NCBI GenBank assembly: GCA_050180235.1
Contig: JBFXEJ010000078.1
Location: 1-30,822 of the forward strand
Source of the DNA: JAABRU01 sp050180235
GTDB lineage: Bacteria > Desulfobacterota > Desulfobacteria > Desulfobacterales > Desulfococcaceae
Direction: 5' to 3'
Length of the DNA: 30,822 nt
The notes under the pieces are model-generated. The model was given only the letters and a program-made list of their open reading frames with translations, did no database searches and had not been told where the DNA came from. Position 1 is the first letter of the stretch. Each line of letters opens with the position of its first letter. Below, piece by piece: positions 15,899-25,200 of this stretch. A program made the position numbers and the translations under genes.

Positions 15899-16483
15899 AT
15901 GAAAGAAATTATTCTTGATATTCTCAGAGAGAGCCTGTCTGTAAAAGAGAGGTTCATCACTTCCTATGCGGATGAAATTCTGCGGGCTGCGGATCGGGCA
16001 GCCGCATGTCTGGCATCGGGGCATAAGATTCTGATTTTCGGCAACGGGGGCAGTGCTGCGGATGCACAGCATATAGCGGCAGAATTTGTCAACCGTTTCC
16101 GGATTGAACGTCCCCCGCTCGCGGCCATTGCCCTGACTACGGATACTTCGATTATTACCAGCATAGGAAATGATTACCATTTTGATGAAATTTTTGACAA
16201 ACAGGTGCGTGCCATTGGTAATAAAGATGATATGGCCTGGGGAATCAGTACCAGCGGCAATTCTCCGAATGTGGTAAAGGCCATGAAAACAGCCAGAGAA
16301 ATGGGACTGCAGACTCTTGCACTGACCGGAAGTGGCGGGGGACAACTGGCAGAATCTGCAGATATGCTTTTTGCTGTGGATTCAAAGGTTACGGCCAGAA
16401 TACAGGAAACCCATATCACTCTGGGCCATATCCTATGCGAACTGACTGACCGGATCCTTTTTCCGTCTGCATTCCGTGAATGA
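15899..16483 (+). CDS. gmhA: Phosphoheptose isomerase (D-sedoheptulose 7-phosphate isomerase)
   Basis: 194 residues, full length for GmhA. SIS-fold motifs are clear: 'ILIFGNGGSAADAQHIAAEFVNRF' near 44-67, 'TDTSIITSIGNDYHFDEIFDKQV' near 81-103, 'WGISTSGNSPNVV' near 114-126, and 'IQETHITLGHILCE' near the end, which carries the zinc/catalytic Glu and His residues. It converts sedoheptulose 7-phosphate to D-glycero-D-manno-heptose 7-phosphate, the first step of ADP- or GDP-heptose synthesis in the cytoplasm. It lies downstream of the glycan export genes on the same strand. The other heptose genes (hldE/hddA, gmhB, hldD) are not in the window. Confidence 0.96.
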   Translation: MKEIILDILRESLSVKERFITSYADEILRAADRAAACLASGHKILIFGNGGSAADAQHIAAEFVNRFRIERPPLAAIALTTDTSIITSIGNDYHFDEIFDKQVRAIGNKDDMAWGISTSGNSPNVVKAMKTAREMGLQTLALTGSGGGQLAESADMLFAVDSKVTARIQETHITLGHILCELTDRILFPSAFRE

Positions 16484-16616
16484 ATCATTGCTTGTTACGC
16501 ACAACACTGAAATGATTCAGAGAAGACTGGTGACTGGTTCTTTGGGAGTTTGCAGGGTTGAGTAAAATAAAGGCAGATTTTCTGACTTTTCAAACAGGAA
16601 TTATTCCGATATAATG

Positions 16617-16744
16617 TAATACCGATTCTCCATTGATTTGATACAAGAGTGTCAGTTTTTCCCCGGTTCCGCATGTGCAAAAAACCGCTCCGCTTAATTT
16701 TTGCACTCCTCCGGATTGTATAAAACCAATGGCGAATTGGTATA
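16617..16744. repeat. MITE-like element A (128 bp)
   Basis: Left end taataccgattctccattga at 16617-16636; right end ccaatggcgaattggtata at 16726-16744 is its approximate reverse complement. The ends are homologous to those of element B at 16802-16932, but the interior differs. Element A encloses a copy of the 35-nt GTGCAAAAA...TTTTTGCAC hairpin repeat. No coding frame. Confidence 0.65.
16675..16709. repeat. 35-nt hairpin repeat, copy 1
   Basis: gtgcaaaaa and tttttgcac form a perfect 9-bp stem around a conserved accgctccgcttaa loop. The same unit recurs, nearly identical, at 18715-18749 and 18757-18791. This copy is inside MITE-like element A. Confidence 0.8.
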
Positions 16745-16801
16745 AATCATAACAAAGGAATCGGAATAATGAATGAATCTGCCGAGGTTTCCCCCGGAAT
16801 C

Positions 16802-16932
16802 TAATACCAATTCTCCATTGAAAATATACTTATGATTCGGTTTCCCACAGAGAACACAGAGAGAAAAAACCACAGAGAACACAGAGGAAATAACTCACAT
16901 TATTGTATAAATTCAATAGCGAATTGGTATAA
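16802..16932. repeat. MITE-like element B (131 bp)
   Basis: taataccaattctccattga starts at 16802, and ttcaatagcgaattggtata ends the element at about 16932 as an approximate inverted repeat. Inside, two CACAGAGAACACAGAG-type units occur at about 16844-16886, the same family that forms the array at 21430-22230. Elements A and B share ends but carry different repeat cargo. Confidence 0.65.
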
Positions 16933-17058
16933 GATATCAGAACACAGGGTACGGAAGAAAACGGGGTAGTGGGACTCTTCATACTGACAGATTCAAATTG
17001 TAATGATCAATAAAACACTGCTGTATTGACATTATTATCAGGAAATCTGTCCTATTTT

Positions 17059-18426
17059 TCAGAACAGGGTTTCTATGGCCTGCACAACGGTTGCTGCGCC
17101 TGTGACATCGATTCCTTTTACGGCATTCATGCGTTTCAGGTTGCTTTCCGGGATGATACATTTGGTAAATCCCATTTTCCGGGTTTCAGTCACACGGGTT
17201 TCCACATGACTGACAGCCCGGACTTCTCCGGTCAGCCCCACCTCTCCGATGACAATATATCCGTCCGGAACCGGTCTGTCCAGAAAACTGGAAGCCACTG
17301 CCGCCACAATTGCCATATCCACAGCAGGTTCATACACTTTTACCCCGCCTGCCACATTCATGAAAATATCATGTCCCATTAGGTGCATTCCCAGTTTTTT
17401 CTCCATCACGGCCACGAGCAGGGCAACGCGGTTGCTGTCCAGTCCCAGAACCGTCCTTCGGGGCGTTCCCAGACTGCTGCGGCTGACCAGAGCCTGCAGT
17501 TCAATCAGGATAGGCCGGGTTCCCTCCATGCAGGCCGTGACCACAGAACCCGCCGCGCTGCCGGGGCGTTCGGAAAGAAATACAGATGATGGATTCGGCA
17601 CTTCGTCAAGTCCTTTTTCCTTCATCTCAAACACACCGATTTCATTGGTGGAACCAAAACGGTTTTTCACTGCGCGGAGAATGCGGAACACATGGCTCCG
17701 GTCTCCCTCAAAATACAGCACAGTATCCACCATATGCTCCAGCAGCCTCGGCCCTGCAATAGCCCCTTCTTTGGTGACATGTCCCACAATGAAAATCGGA
17801 ATGCCGGATTTTTTTGCCATAATCATCAGACGCATGGCAGATTCCCGCACCTGGGTCACACTTCCGGGAGCGGAGGACAGATCGCTGTTGAACATGGTCT
17901 GAATGGAGTCAATGACCGCGACAGCCGGTTTTACTTCGCTGATAATCTGCATGACCGATTCCATGTCAATCTCTGACACCACCAGAAGATTGGGCGACAG
18001 CGTGCCCAGCCGTCTGCTGCGGAGCCGGAGCTGGCGCACGGATTCCTCACCGGACACATACAGCACTTTATGCCCCTGCACCGAAAGCTGATGCAGGGCC
18101 TGCAGCATCAGGGTGGATTTGCCGATTCCCGGATCACCCCCGATGAGCACCAAAGACCCGGCAACGAGCCCTCCGCCGAGTACCCGGTCAAATTCCTTTA
18201 TACCTGTATCTGTCCGGATTTCGTCTTCCAGTTCTGCCGCATCAATGGGAACCGGTTTTGCCTGCACAACAGGCGTTCCCTTCAAAGGCCCGTGTGAGGC
18301 TTCTTTGCGCTGGGTTTCTTCGGCGAAACTGTCCCAACTGCCGCAGTCCGGGCATTTTCCAATCCATTTGGAACTTGTGCTGCCGCAGGACTGGCAGACA
18401 AACACTGTTTTGTGAGTTTTTTTCAT
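17059..18426 (-). CDS. radA: DNA repair protein RadA (Sms)
   Basis: 455 residues, full length. An N-terminal four-Cys zinc finger (C11, C14, C25, C28) precedes a RecA-like ATPase with Walker A GGDPGIGKST at about 96-105 and Walker B AVAVIDSIQT at 168-177. The RadA-specific KNRFG motif is at 254-258, and a Lon-type C-terminal domain follows. RadA is a helicase-like branch-migration factor in homologous recombination. The gene starts at 18426 with no clear Shine-Dalgarno sequence. A -10 TATAAT lies about 41-46 bp upstream of the ATG. A much-deleted second copy lies at about 25460-25583 in the same orientation. Confidence 0.97.
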   Translation of the reverse strand: MKKTHKTVFVCQSCGSTSSKWIGKCPDCGSWDSFAEETQRKEASHGPLKGTPVVQAKPVPIDAAELEDEIRTDTGIKEFDRVLGGGLVAGSLVLIGGDPGIGKSTLMLQALHQLSVQGHKVLYVSGEESVRQLRLRSRRLGTLSPNLLVVSEIDMESVMQIISEVKPAVAVIDSIQTMFNSDLSSAPGSVTQVRESAMRLMIMAKKSGIPIFIVGHVTKEGAIAGPRLLEHMVDTVLYFEGDRSHVFRILRAVKNRFGSTNEIGVFEMKEKGLDEVPNPSSVFLSERPGSAAGSVVTACMEGTRPILIELQALVSRSSLGTPRRTVLGLDSNRVALLVAVMEKKLGMHLMGHDIFMNVAGGVKVYEPAVDMAIVAAVASSFLDRPVPDGYIVIGEVGLTGEVRAVSHVETRVTETRKMGFTKCIIPESNLKRMNAVKGIDVTGAATVVQAIETLF

Positions 18427-18466
18427 GTTTGCACAATACCGTAATATATGTTTTTATTTGCAAATA

Positions 18467-18496
18467 ATTATAGTAGTCCGGGTTGAACGGAGTGAA
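18467..18496 (-). promoter_or_regulatory. Predicted sigma-70 promoter of radA
   Basis: On the minus strand TTCACT (18491-18496) and TATAAT (18467-18472) are 18 bp apart, giving a start near 18460 and a leader of about 34 nt. The -35 lies within the palindromic repeat at 18479-18546. The -10 to ATG region is conserved in the radA relic near 25550-25600. Confidence 0.5.
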
Positions 18497-18546
18497 ACCC
18501 AAAAGTTTAATTTTGTTGGGTTTCGTTCCTAAACCCAACCTGCGGG
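18479..18546. repeat. Palindromic GGGTTTCGTTCC-type repeat
   Basis: cgggttgaacggagtgaaa and tttcgttcctaaacccaac are opposed around a short AT-rich centre. The core, tgggtttcgttcctaaaccc, belongs to a palindromic repeat class I have seen scattered in unrelated bacterial genomes. It overlaps the radA promoter -35. Confidence 0.6.
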
Positions 18547-18556
18547 AATCTCCGCC

Positions 18557-18714
18557 AATTGGTAGTGGTGCAAATCTGTTGATCCAAAAATTCCCCTCCC
18601 CCGGTGGGATGGGTCAGGGGAGGGGGATAATCAGTGATGTTTTCACCCTCCCCCTGCCCCTCCCTCAAGGGAGGGGAGACCTTATCAACGGATTTGACCC
18701 ACTACCCGCCAATT
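18557..18714. repeat. MITE-like element C (158 bp) with G/C-rich internal palindrome
   Basis: The left arm at 18557-18583 (aattggtagtggtgcaaatc and on) is an imperfect reverse complement of the right arm at 18684-18714 (atcaacggatttgacccact and on). Inside, C-rich and G-rich tracts (CCCCTCCC, GGGGAGGG, CCCTCCCC, GGGAGGGG) form a second inverted repeat. No coding frame. Confidence 0.6.
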
Positions 18715-18791
18715 GTGCAAAAAACCGCTCCGCTTAATTTTTGCACTCCGCCAAGTATGCAAAAAACCGCTCCGCTTAATTTTTGCACTCC
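18715..18791. repeat. Two tandem copies of the 35-nt hairpin repeat
   Basis: Copies at 18715-18749 and 18757-18791 start 42 bp apart and abut element C. They end just before the mod stop codon at 18804. Both keep the TGCAAAAA and TTTTTGCA arms and the ccgctccgctt loop. As RNA downstream of mod they could act in termination or 3'-end stability; that is inference. Confidence 0.75.
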
Positions 18792-18803
18792 GCGAATATG
18801 GTT

Positions 18804-21368
18804 TTATTCCGCACTCAGCACTTTCATGGCCTCTTCCCCGAACTGGGAAATGACGCGCACAGCGATTTTCTGTCCCTTTTTCTTTATGGCAAAAGGCTGG
18901 GAAGTGTGACTGTAAAGCCGGTCAAACGCGTGTTCATCAATTTCAATTTTCAGCAGTTTTTCCGCATTTTTCCGGGCATTGACAGCGGCCACCCGATCCA
19001 GTCCCTTTTTCCATGCCTCAAACTCTTTTTTCTCCCCGCCGCAGAAAAACACCTGTTTTACAATAAAACTGCTGCCGTCATAATCCTCATCCAGCATCCA
19101 GAAGGCAATATCTTTGATATTCCGGTCTTTTACCTCGTCTTTTACCGGATCATAAATATCCAGCCCCAGAATTTCCACCTGCGCTGTATTGTCTTTGGGG
19201 TTTTTGTGCAAACGCAGATCCGGCTCTCCGATGGTGACAAAGGACGCGGCTTTTTTGTCTTTTTTCAGCAGACCTTCCTGCATGAGATCATCATGCATCC
19301 GCACTTTGCTCACTTCAAAAGAACCCAGACGGGTGGTCACATTCTGACTGCTGATGTCACTTTCAAAGGAAAATCCCAGAATAATCAGCCAGTCCGCATC
19401 ACCCCGCATACGTGCCTCTTTCACTGCTTCGCTGACCATAGATTTGCTGACTGTGCCGAATTTTGGGCCAATGTGAATATAGGCTTTACGTTCGCCCTGC
19501 GCGCTTTGGTAAAATCCCTCTGCATGAAGAGCCGGGCTGCTGAGCGCGTCCACACGGGTAAAAACAGCCTGTTCATTTCTGATGCCGTTTTTCACTCCTG
19601 CGGACAGAAGATGTTCAAATATGCGGTTTTCAAATTTGTCTTCCGGATCATGTTTCTGTATTACAGATTCCGGAGCCATCACATCCAGACTTTGCAGGGT
19701 TTCCACAGTGAACGGGCCGGAAACACGGAGTTTTTTCTTATCCTCAAAAGGCTGATCATAGAGAGTTTCCTCTTCCGCAGGTTCATCATTGGCAAGGGAT
19801 TTGAGAGTGATATGCGGCACTTTTTTGTATTCAAATCCCTGGCGGATGTCCTCTTCTTTGGGATCATGGAGTTTGTAATACGGAAATGTGGCTGTCATAA
19901 TGCGGGTTTTGGCAATGTTCAGGGCAATGCGCGAAGTGTCAATGGTAATCCAGCGGCGTCCCCATTGCTCGGCAACATAAGCGGTTGTGCCGGAGCCGCA
20001 AGTGGGGTCAAGGATGAGATCTCCGGGGTCGGTGGTCATGAGGATGCAGCGTTGGATGACTTTAATTGCAGTTTGAACAACATACTTTTTATTTTGTTCT
20101 GCTGTTCCCATTGTATCAGCCCATAAATTATTAATTGGCGTATATGGAAAGTCATCAAAATACATTTTGTAGTTCACATAAGTTTTGGTTGAAATTATCC
20201 TGTTTTTTTGTATTAATCGCATCATTCCATCATAATTTGTTTTCCATCCTCCTTTGTTGGGTTTATACCTGTTTCCATTAAATTCAAACTCGAATAATGT
20301 TGAATCACTTGGGGTCTGTGAAGTCAGGGGGCTTCCCAGATATACTTTTGAATCTTTTGGTAGAAGTTTGGGATTAATTTGCTCTTCTCTTTTAATAGGT
20401 CGTACATCTCCTTCTTTCAATTCTACTTGATTGTATCTTGCACCCGTTCCTGATGCGAGATCTTTTTCTTGATATAAATTCCTATATTTTAAATAAGATT
20501 TTTCTTTAGCATACCAAATTAAATAGTCACTTATATTATCAATTAGAGACTCTCCCATACCGCCTGTCTTTTTAACAGTAATCAAACTCACAAAATTTCC
20601 GCTTCCAAACACCTCATCCATCAGACATCTCACCAAATGCACATTCTCATCAGAAATCTGCACAAAACACGAGCCGCTTTCTGTCAGCAGATTCTTTGCC
20701 ACAAGCAGCCGATCCCGCAGATAACTCAGATAAGAATGAATGCCCAGTTCCCATGTATCCCGATATGCCTTGATTTGTTCCGGTTCCCCGCTTACATGTT
20801 CATCTTTTCCGTCTGTCACATTCCGGTCACTGAGTTTCATCTGCCAGTTGGAGCCGTATTTGATGCCATAAGGCGGATCAATATAAATCATCTGCACTTT
20901 TCCGGACATAAACTCCCGTTCCAGCAGGGAATTCATCACCAAAAGCGAATCGCCCAGAATCATGCGGTTGCTCCATTTATCCAGATAATCATGACTGTAA
21001 TACGTGGTGGGTTTTTCCAGTTCATCCACATCAAAGCCATTGCCAAACTGATCAAAAATATCGCTCTGCCGGTGTCCTTCACTTTCTTTGATTTCATACA
21101 GACGGCTGATGAGCATTTCCGGAGAAATATGCTCGTGCCGGTACAAAGAGCGGATGTCAAGCGTGATTTTGTCTTCCTGATCATCACTGCCGTATTTGTT
21201 CATCCAGAACAGTTCCGGATCATTTCCCCTGCTTACCACCGGATTTTTGGGATAAACAGACACCTGCTTTTCCATCACTTTTTCATTCACCAGTTCATAA
21301 CCGGCCTCTTCTTTGGATGGAATATGCACACGCTTTTCTTTGGAATGTTTGATTGATTTTACAGTCAT
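18804..21368 (-). CDS. mod: Type III restriction-modification DNA methyltransferase (Mod)
   Basis: 854 residues. 'IYIDPPYGIKY' with DPPY at 164-167 precedes the SAM-binding 'DPTCGSGTT' at 454-462, the order of beta-class N6-adenine methyltransferases of type III systems. The roughly 280 residues between hold the target-recognition region. The C-terminal ~350 residues are not catalytic and include a 'DWLIILGFSFESD' segment. Mod confers DNA specificity and partners with Res, whose gene lies upstream at 22231-25269. The start at 21368 has a GGAAGGAAAG ribosome site. The DNA encoding residues about 260-430 is much richer in AT than the rest of the gene, indicating a swapped recognition domain. 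Confidence 0.92.
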   Translation of the reverse strand: MTVKSIKHSKEKRVHIPSKEEAGYELVNEKVMEKQVSVYPKNPVVSRGNDPELFWMNKYGSDDQEDKITLDIRSLYRHEHISPEMLISRLYEIKESEGHRQSDIFDQFGNGFDVDELEKPTTYYSHDYLDKWSNRMILGDSLLVMNSLLEREFMSGKVQMIYIDPPYGIKYGSNWQMKLSDRNVTDGKDEHVSGEPEQIKAYRDTWELGIHSYLSYLRDRLLVAKNLLTESGSCFVQISDENVHLVRCLMDEVFGSGNFVSLITVKKTGGMGESLIDNISDYLIWYAKEKSYLKYRNLYQEKDLASGTGARYNQVELKEGDVRPIKREEQINPKLLPKDSKVYLGSPLTSQTPSDSTLFEFEFNGNRYKPNKGGWKTNYDGMMRLIQKNRIISTKTYVNYKMYFDDFPYTPINNLWADTMGTAEQNKKYVVQTAIKVIQRCILMTTDPGDLILDPTCGSGTTAYVAEQWGRRWITIDTSRIALNIAKTRIMTATFPYYKLHDPKEEDIRQGFEYKKVPHITLKSLANDEPAEEETLYDQPFEDKKKLRVSGPFTVETLQSLDVMAPESVIQKHDPEDKFENRIFEHLLSAGVKNGIRNEQAVFTRVDALSSPALHAEGFYQSAQGERKAYIHIGPKFGTVSKSMVSEAVKEARMRGDADWLIILGFSFESDISSQNVTTRLGSFEVSKVRMHDDLMQEGLLKKDKKAASFVTIGEPDLRLHKNPKDNTAQVEILGLDIYDPVKDEVKDRNIKDIAFWMLDEDYDGSSFIVKQVFFCGGEKKEFEAWKKGLDRVAAVNARKNAEKLLKIEIDEHAFDRLYSHTSQPFAIKKKGQKIAVRVISQFGEEAMKVLSAE

Positions 21369-21390
21369 TTTTCTTTCCTTCCATTTTGTA

Positions 21391-21419
21391 ATAATACTTT
21401 ATTTGATAAGATTTGACAA
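21391..21419 (-). promoter_or_regulatory. Predicted sigma-70 promoter of mod at the repeat-array edge
   Basis: On the minus strand TTGTCA (21414-21419) and TATTAT (21391-21396) are 17 bp apart, each matching consensus at five of six positions. The start would fall near 21384, leaving about 16 nt including the ribosome site. It lies in the unique sequence between the mod ATG and the hairpin array, so mod can be expressed independently of res. Confidence 0.6.
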
Positions 21420-21429
21420 CTTTCAGTTT

Positions 21430-22230
21430 GGGGAGTTTCCCACAGAGAGGAATGATTTGCACTTAAACAAAAAAATCTCTGTGTTCTCTGCGGGTTTTTC
21501 TCTGTGTTCTCTGCGGGAAACAAATGCACACGGGAAGTTTCCCACAGAGAGCACAGAGGATAAAAAACCACAGAGGACACAGAGGGGAAAAACATTTTTA
21601 AACAAAAATATCTCTGTGTTCTCTGCGGGTTTTTCTCTAAACAAAAACATCTCTGTGTTCTCTGTGGGAAACAAATGCACACGGGAAGTTTCCCACAGAG
21701 AGCACAGAGGATAAAAAACCACAGAGAACACAGAGAGGAATGATTTGCACTTAAACAAAAAAATCTCTGTGTCCTCTGTGGGTTTTTCTCTGTGTTCTCT
21801 GTGGGAAACAAATGCACCGCGTGAAAACAAATGCACACGGGAAGTTTCCCACAGAGAGCACAGAGGATAAAAAACCACAGAGAGCACAGAGGATAAAAAA
21901 CCACAGAGAGCACAGAGGATAAAAAACCACAGAGGACACAGAGGGGAAAAACATTTTTAAACAAAAACATCTCTGTGTTCTCTGCGGGTTTTTCTCTGTG
22001 TTCTCTGTGGGAAACAAATGCACACGGGAAGTTTCCCACAGAGAACACAGAGAGGAATGATTTGCACTTAAACAAAAAAATCTCTGTGTCCTCTGTGGGT
22101 TTTTCTCTGTGTCCTCTGTGGGAAACAAATGCACAGCATGAAAACAAATGCACACGGTGAGTTTCCCACAGAGGACACAGAGGGGAGAAACATTTTTAAA
22201 CAAAAATATCTCTGTGTTCTCTGCGGGAAA
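21430..22230. repeat. Tandem long-hairpin array of CACAGAG-type repeats
   Basis: About 800 bp. I count ten CCACAGAG-RR-CACAGAG units and eleven of the reverse complement (CTCTGTG-YY-CTCTG-YGG), plus one truncated copy. Units of 100-190 bp begin at about 21430, 21531, 21682, 21838, 22025 and 22155 with a GGGAAGTTTCCCACAGAG-like edge, and each can fold on itself. AT-rich separators (tttttaaacaaaaa, gatttgcacttaaac) and ACAAATGCACACGG linkers recur. One end touches the res stop codon; the other stops about 60 bp before mod. Frames read through it (Thr-Gln-Arg-type repeats) are spurious. Confidence 0.9.
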
Positions 22231-25200
22231 CTAAAACTTGTGCCTGGATGCTGTTTTGTCAGGACAGGTTTCTGACATTCCCTGAATTTTTTCCCGCAGC
22301 TCATTTTTGATGTCCCGGATGTCTCCGCTGATTTCAATGAAAGCCCATCTGTCAAATCCGTACTGCTCCCGTATGCTGTTGACCCCAGGCAGCCACCGGT
22401 TTTCCACATACCATTTTTTGTCTTCCTTGTCCTGACTCATGCCGCTGATTTCAATAATCAGATTCAGCATTTCCCCGTTTCCGCTTCTGCACCGGGCAAT
22501 AAAATCAGGATAATACAGCCGGTCTTTGATGCCTTTGTACACATAGGGAACGGCAAAATCCAGAAACTGGTTTTTCACATAGGAAACAACCTCTTCCATT
22601 TCCTCCAGGGTTTTGGCTGCGATCTGCTCCCATTTGCCGGTGTCTGCGATCACATAATTCACATGACTTTTTTCCGTGACCCAGGGCCTGTTTTTCCGGC
22701 GTGTGACTGCGTGAACATCCGATGTTGTGCCAAAATTATTGTAGGGATGCAGCACAGGCAGAATCCTGTCGGTTTTGCGGGATTGTGCCTGAATACCCTG
22801 AATGATATGATTGCAGTATTCCCGTTCATCAAAATGAAACAGCAGATTGACAAACGCGTCGCCTATACATTTCACTCTGTTTTCCAGCCAGTAATGCACA
22901 ATGTCTTTCATTACCGGAAAATACTGAAATTTCGGATTTCCGTCATCATCCCGGAAATGCAGGGAAATAAGGTTGCGGGTGATATGATACACCAACGCCT
23001 GTTTCCGCTTTCCTGCGGCCTGTTCCGGTGTCATGATTTCACTTTCCCCGCTGAACGCGGTTCCCATTTTTGTCTGCGCGGGAATTCTGGAACCGTCTAT
23101 TTCAAAATCCTTCACATGGCTGAAATCCGCGTGAATGCAGTCATTTTCCCTTTCAATGCGATATCCGCTTATATTGGGAAAAACAATCTCATGGAGATTT
23201 TTTCTTTCCTCCAAAGCAGTCACCACATAAATTTCGCCTGCTTCCGGAGGTTCGGGACTGCCGCCTTTTTTGAAAAAGGGAAAAGGCACACCAATTACAT
23301 GCGCATTTTCCGGCGGATATTTTCCGTCTTTTCCCCTGTTGTAATCAACCCGGCGCAGCGCACGTCCCACCACCTGTTCACACAGGAGCTGGGAGCCGAA
23401 TGCGCGCAGTCCCATGATATGGGTTACAGTATTGGTGTCCCATCCTTCGGTCAGCATGGAAACAGACACCACGCACCGCACATGCTCGCCCAGTTTGCCG
23501 GGTTTTCCCACCGTATTTACCACTTCCCGCAGAATATCTGAATCTGTGATATTTTCCGGGGATTTTCCTGCCCGGCTCCGGTAATTTTCCCTGAACTGCC
23601 GGATTTCCGCATCAAATATTTTTTTGAACTGGGGCGTAATCTGTCCGGAATTGTCAATTTCCTCTGAATCAATGAGCAGGCTGGGCGGTTTTCTCCGGGG
23701 CAGGCCCTGCTGATCAAAATTGTCAAAAAGGGGAAGATGGCCGTTGACTGTCCTTTTGCTTCCGTCTTTTTCCTCCATTTCATACCCGGCCGCATAGCGG
23801 AAAATTTCATGGGAAACAGTGGTATTGCTGCACACAATGATAAACACCGGAGGCGTGTCAAACATGCTTTTCTGTTTTTTCCGGTTTTCCTCAAATTCTG
23901 CCGTATGTTTCACATAATGGGAATAAAACTGATCCAGCGCGTTGACAATCAGCCCAGGAATTTGGGGATGCCGGGGAAGAGAGTTTTTGTCAGAAATGCT
24001 GCGCGGCAGATCCCTGCTTACATAGTCATAAAGATTGCGAAGAACAGGCATATCCAGTTCATGGGTGCTGTCACTTTCCGGTATAAAGGGAATTTTCACC
24101 AGCCCGGATTCCATTGCCTCGACCAGTCCGAAATCACTGACCACCCAGGGAAACATTTCATAGGGCGTATATCCGGAACCCATGAGAAAATAGGGCGTGG
24201 CACTCAGATCATACACAGCCCGGATTTTGCAGCGTTTGCTTATTTCCGCAAGGCCGGTCATCCACACAGCCGCGCGCCGGTTTTCCTTATCCCCTCCGCT
24301 TTTTTTTGGCAGATAGCAGTGATGTGCCTCGTCATTGAGAATCAGGACCCGTGATCCTTTTTTCAGTTCACCTATTTCCCGCCGGAGCATCACCGTGTAA
24401 TCCTCCAGCGCACTGTCCCGATCTGTTCCTGCCTTGCCGTCAAAGGGACTGCGTTTATTGTCTTTGAAGGTTTTCCGTTCCAGTGCATGGCGGTTGATGA
24501 CAATCAGACGGGAAGCCAGACCGGGCAGATCTTTTTTTTCATATTTTCCGGGAACAAGGCCGCGTTCATGGTAATAATCCCCTGCCCCGGTTCCTTTTCT
24601 CTGCATATCCGGATACAGAACCTGCAAACGATCCCGGATGGTAATGCCGGGAGCGATAACCAGAAACCTGTCTGCAAAGCGATCATCCCTGCGGTAATTG
24701 ATGCGGTTGAAATAATGATACAGAATAAACATGGCCATGACCACAGTTTTGCCTGTGCCGGTTGCCATTTTGAACGCTATGCGGGGCAGATTGAATTCCG
24801 GCAGATTCCGGCTTACACTCCGGCTTTTCTGCAATTCATTCAGGATATGGGAACCGGCATTGGATTTTTCCGCGGCTTCGTTAAGCCATACGCCTGTTTC
24901 CACAGCCTCCTGCTGCGCGAAAAACAGGGGTTTTGTTCTCTCCGCATTGGCAAACCAGAAGGTCAGAAGTTCCCTTGTCACGCCTGTGGTATGGGGATAT
25001 GCCTGTTTCCGCCATTCTCCCACTTCCCTGCGGATCAGATTGATCAGATGGCTTTCATACACACCGGGCATATCTTTGATTGTGAACATATCTTTTGGTT
25101 TGTGCTTTTCCGGTTTCACCGGAACAGCGGGAATGCTTGGCACAAATGGCCTTCTGCCTTCCATGATATTTTCATAATCCAGACTGCCGTCCAGCAGGGT

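Noticed and set aside
16484..16520. Terminator after gmhA (tgaatcatt/aatgattca)
   Set aside because: The stem is AT-rich with a long loop and no U-tract, so it is too weak to call.
17249..17902. 217-residue plus-strand ORF
   Set aside because: Antisense to radA, whose identity is secure.
18783..20126. 447-residue plus-strand ORF
   Set aside because: It is antisense to mod, which has clear methyltransferase motifs; the plus frame shows no domain or start signal.
21365..22203. Minus-strand ORFs of 150-262 residues and others with Thr-Gln-Arg/Leu-Cys-Ser-Leu-type repeats
   Set aside because: They read through the CACAGAG repeat array, have repeat-derived sequence only, overlap each other in several frames and have no ribosome site.
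21430..22230. CRISPR array
   Set aside because: Intervals are not unique spacers; units are palindromic, in both orientations, variable in length, and no cas genes are present.
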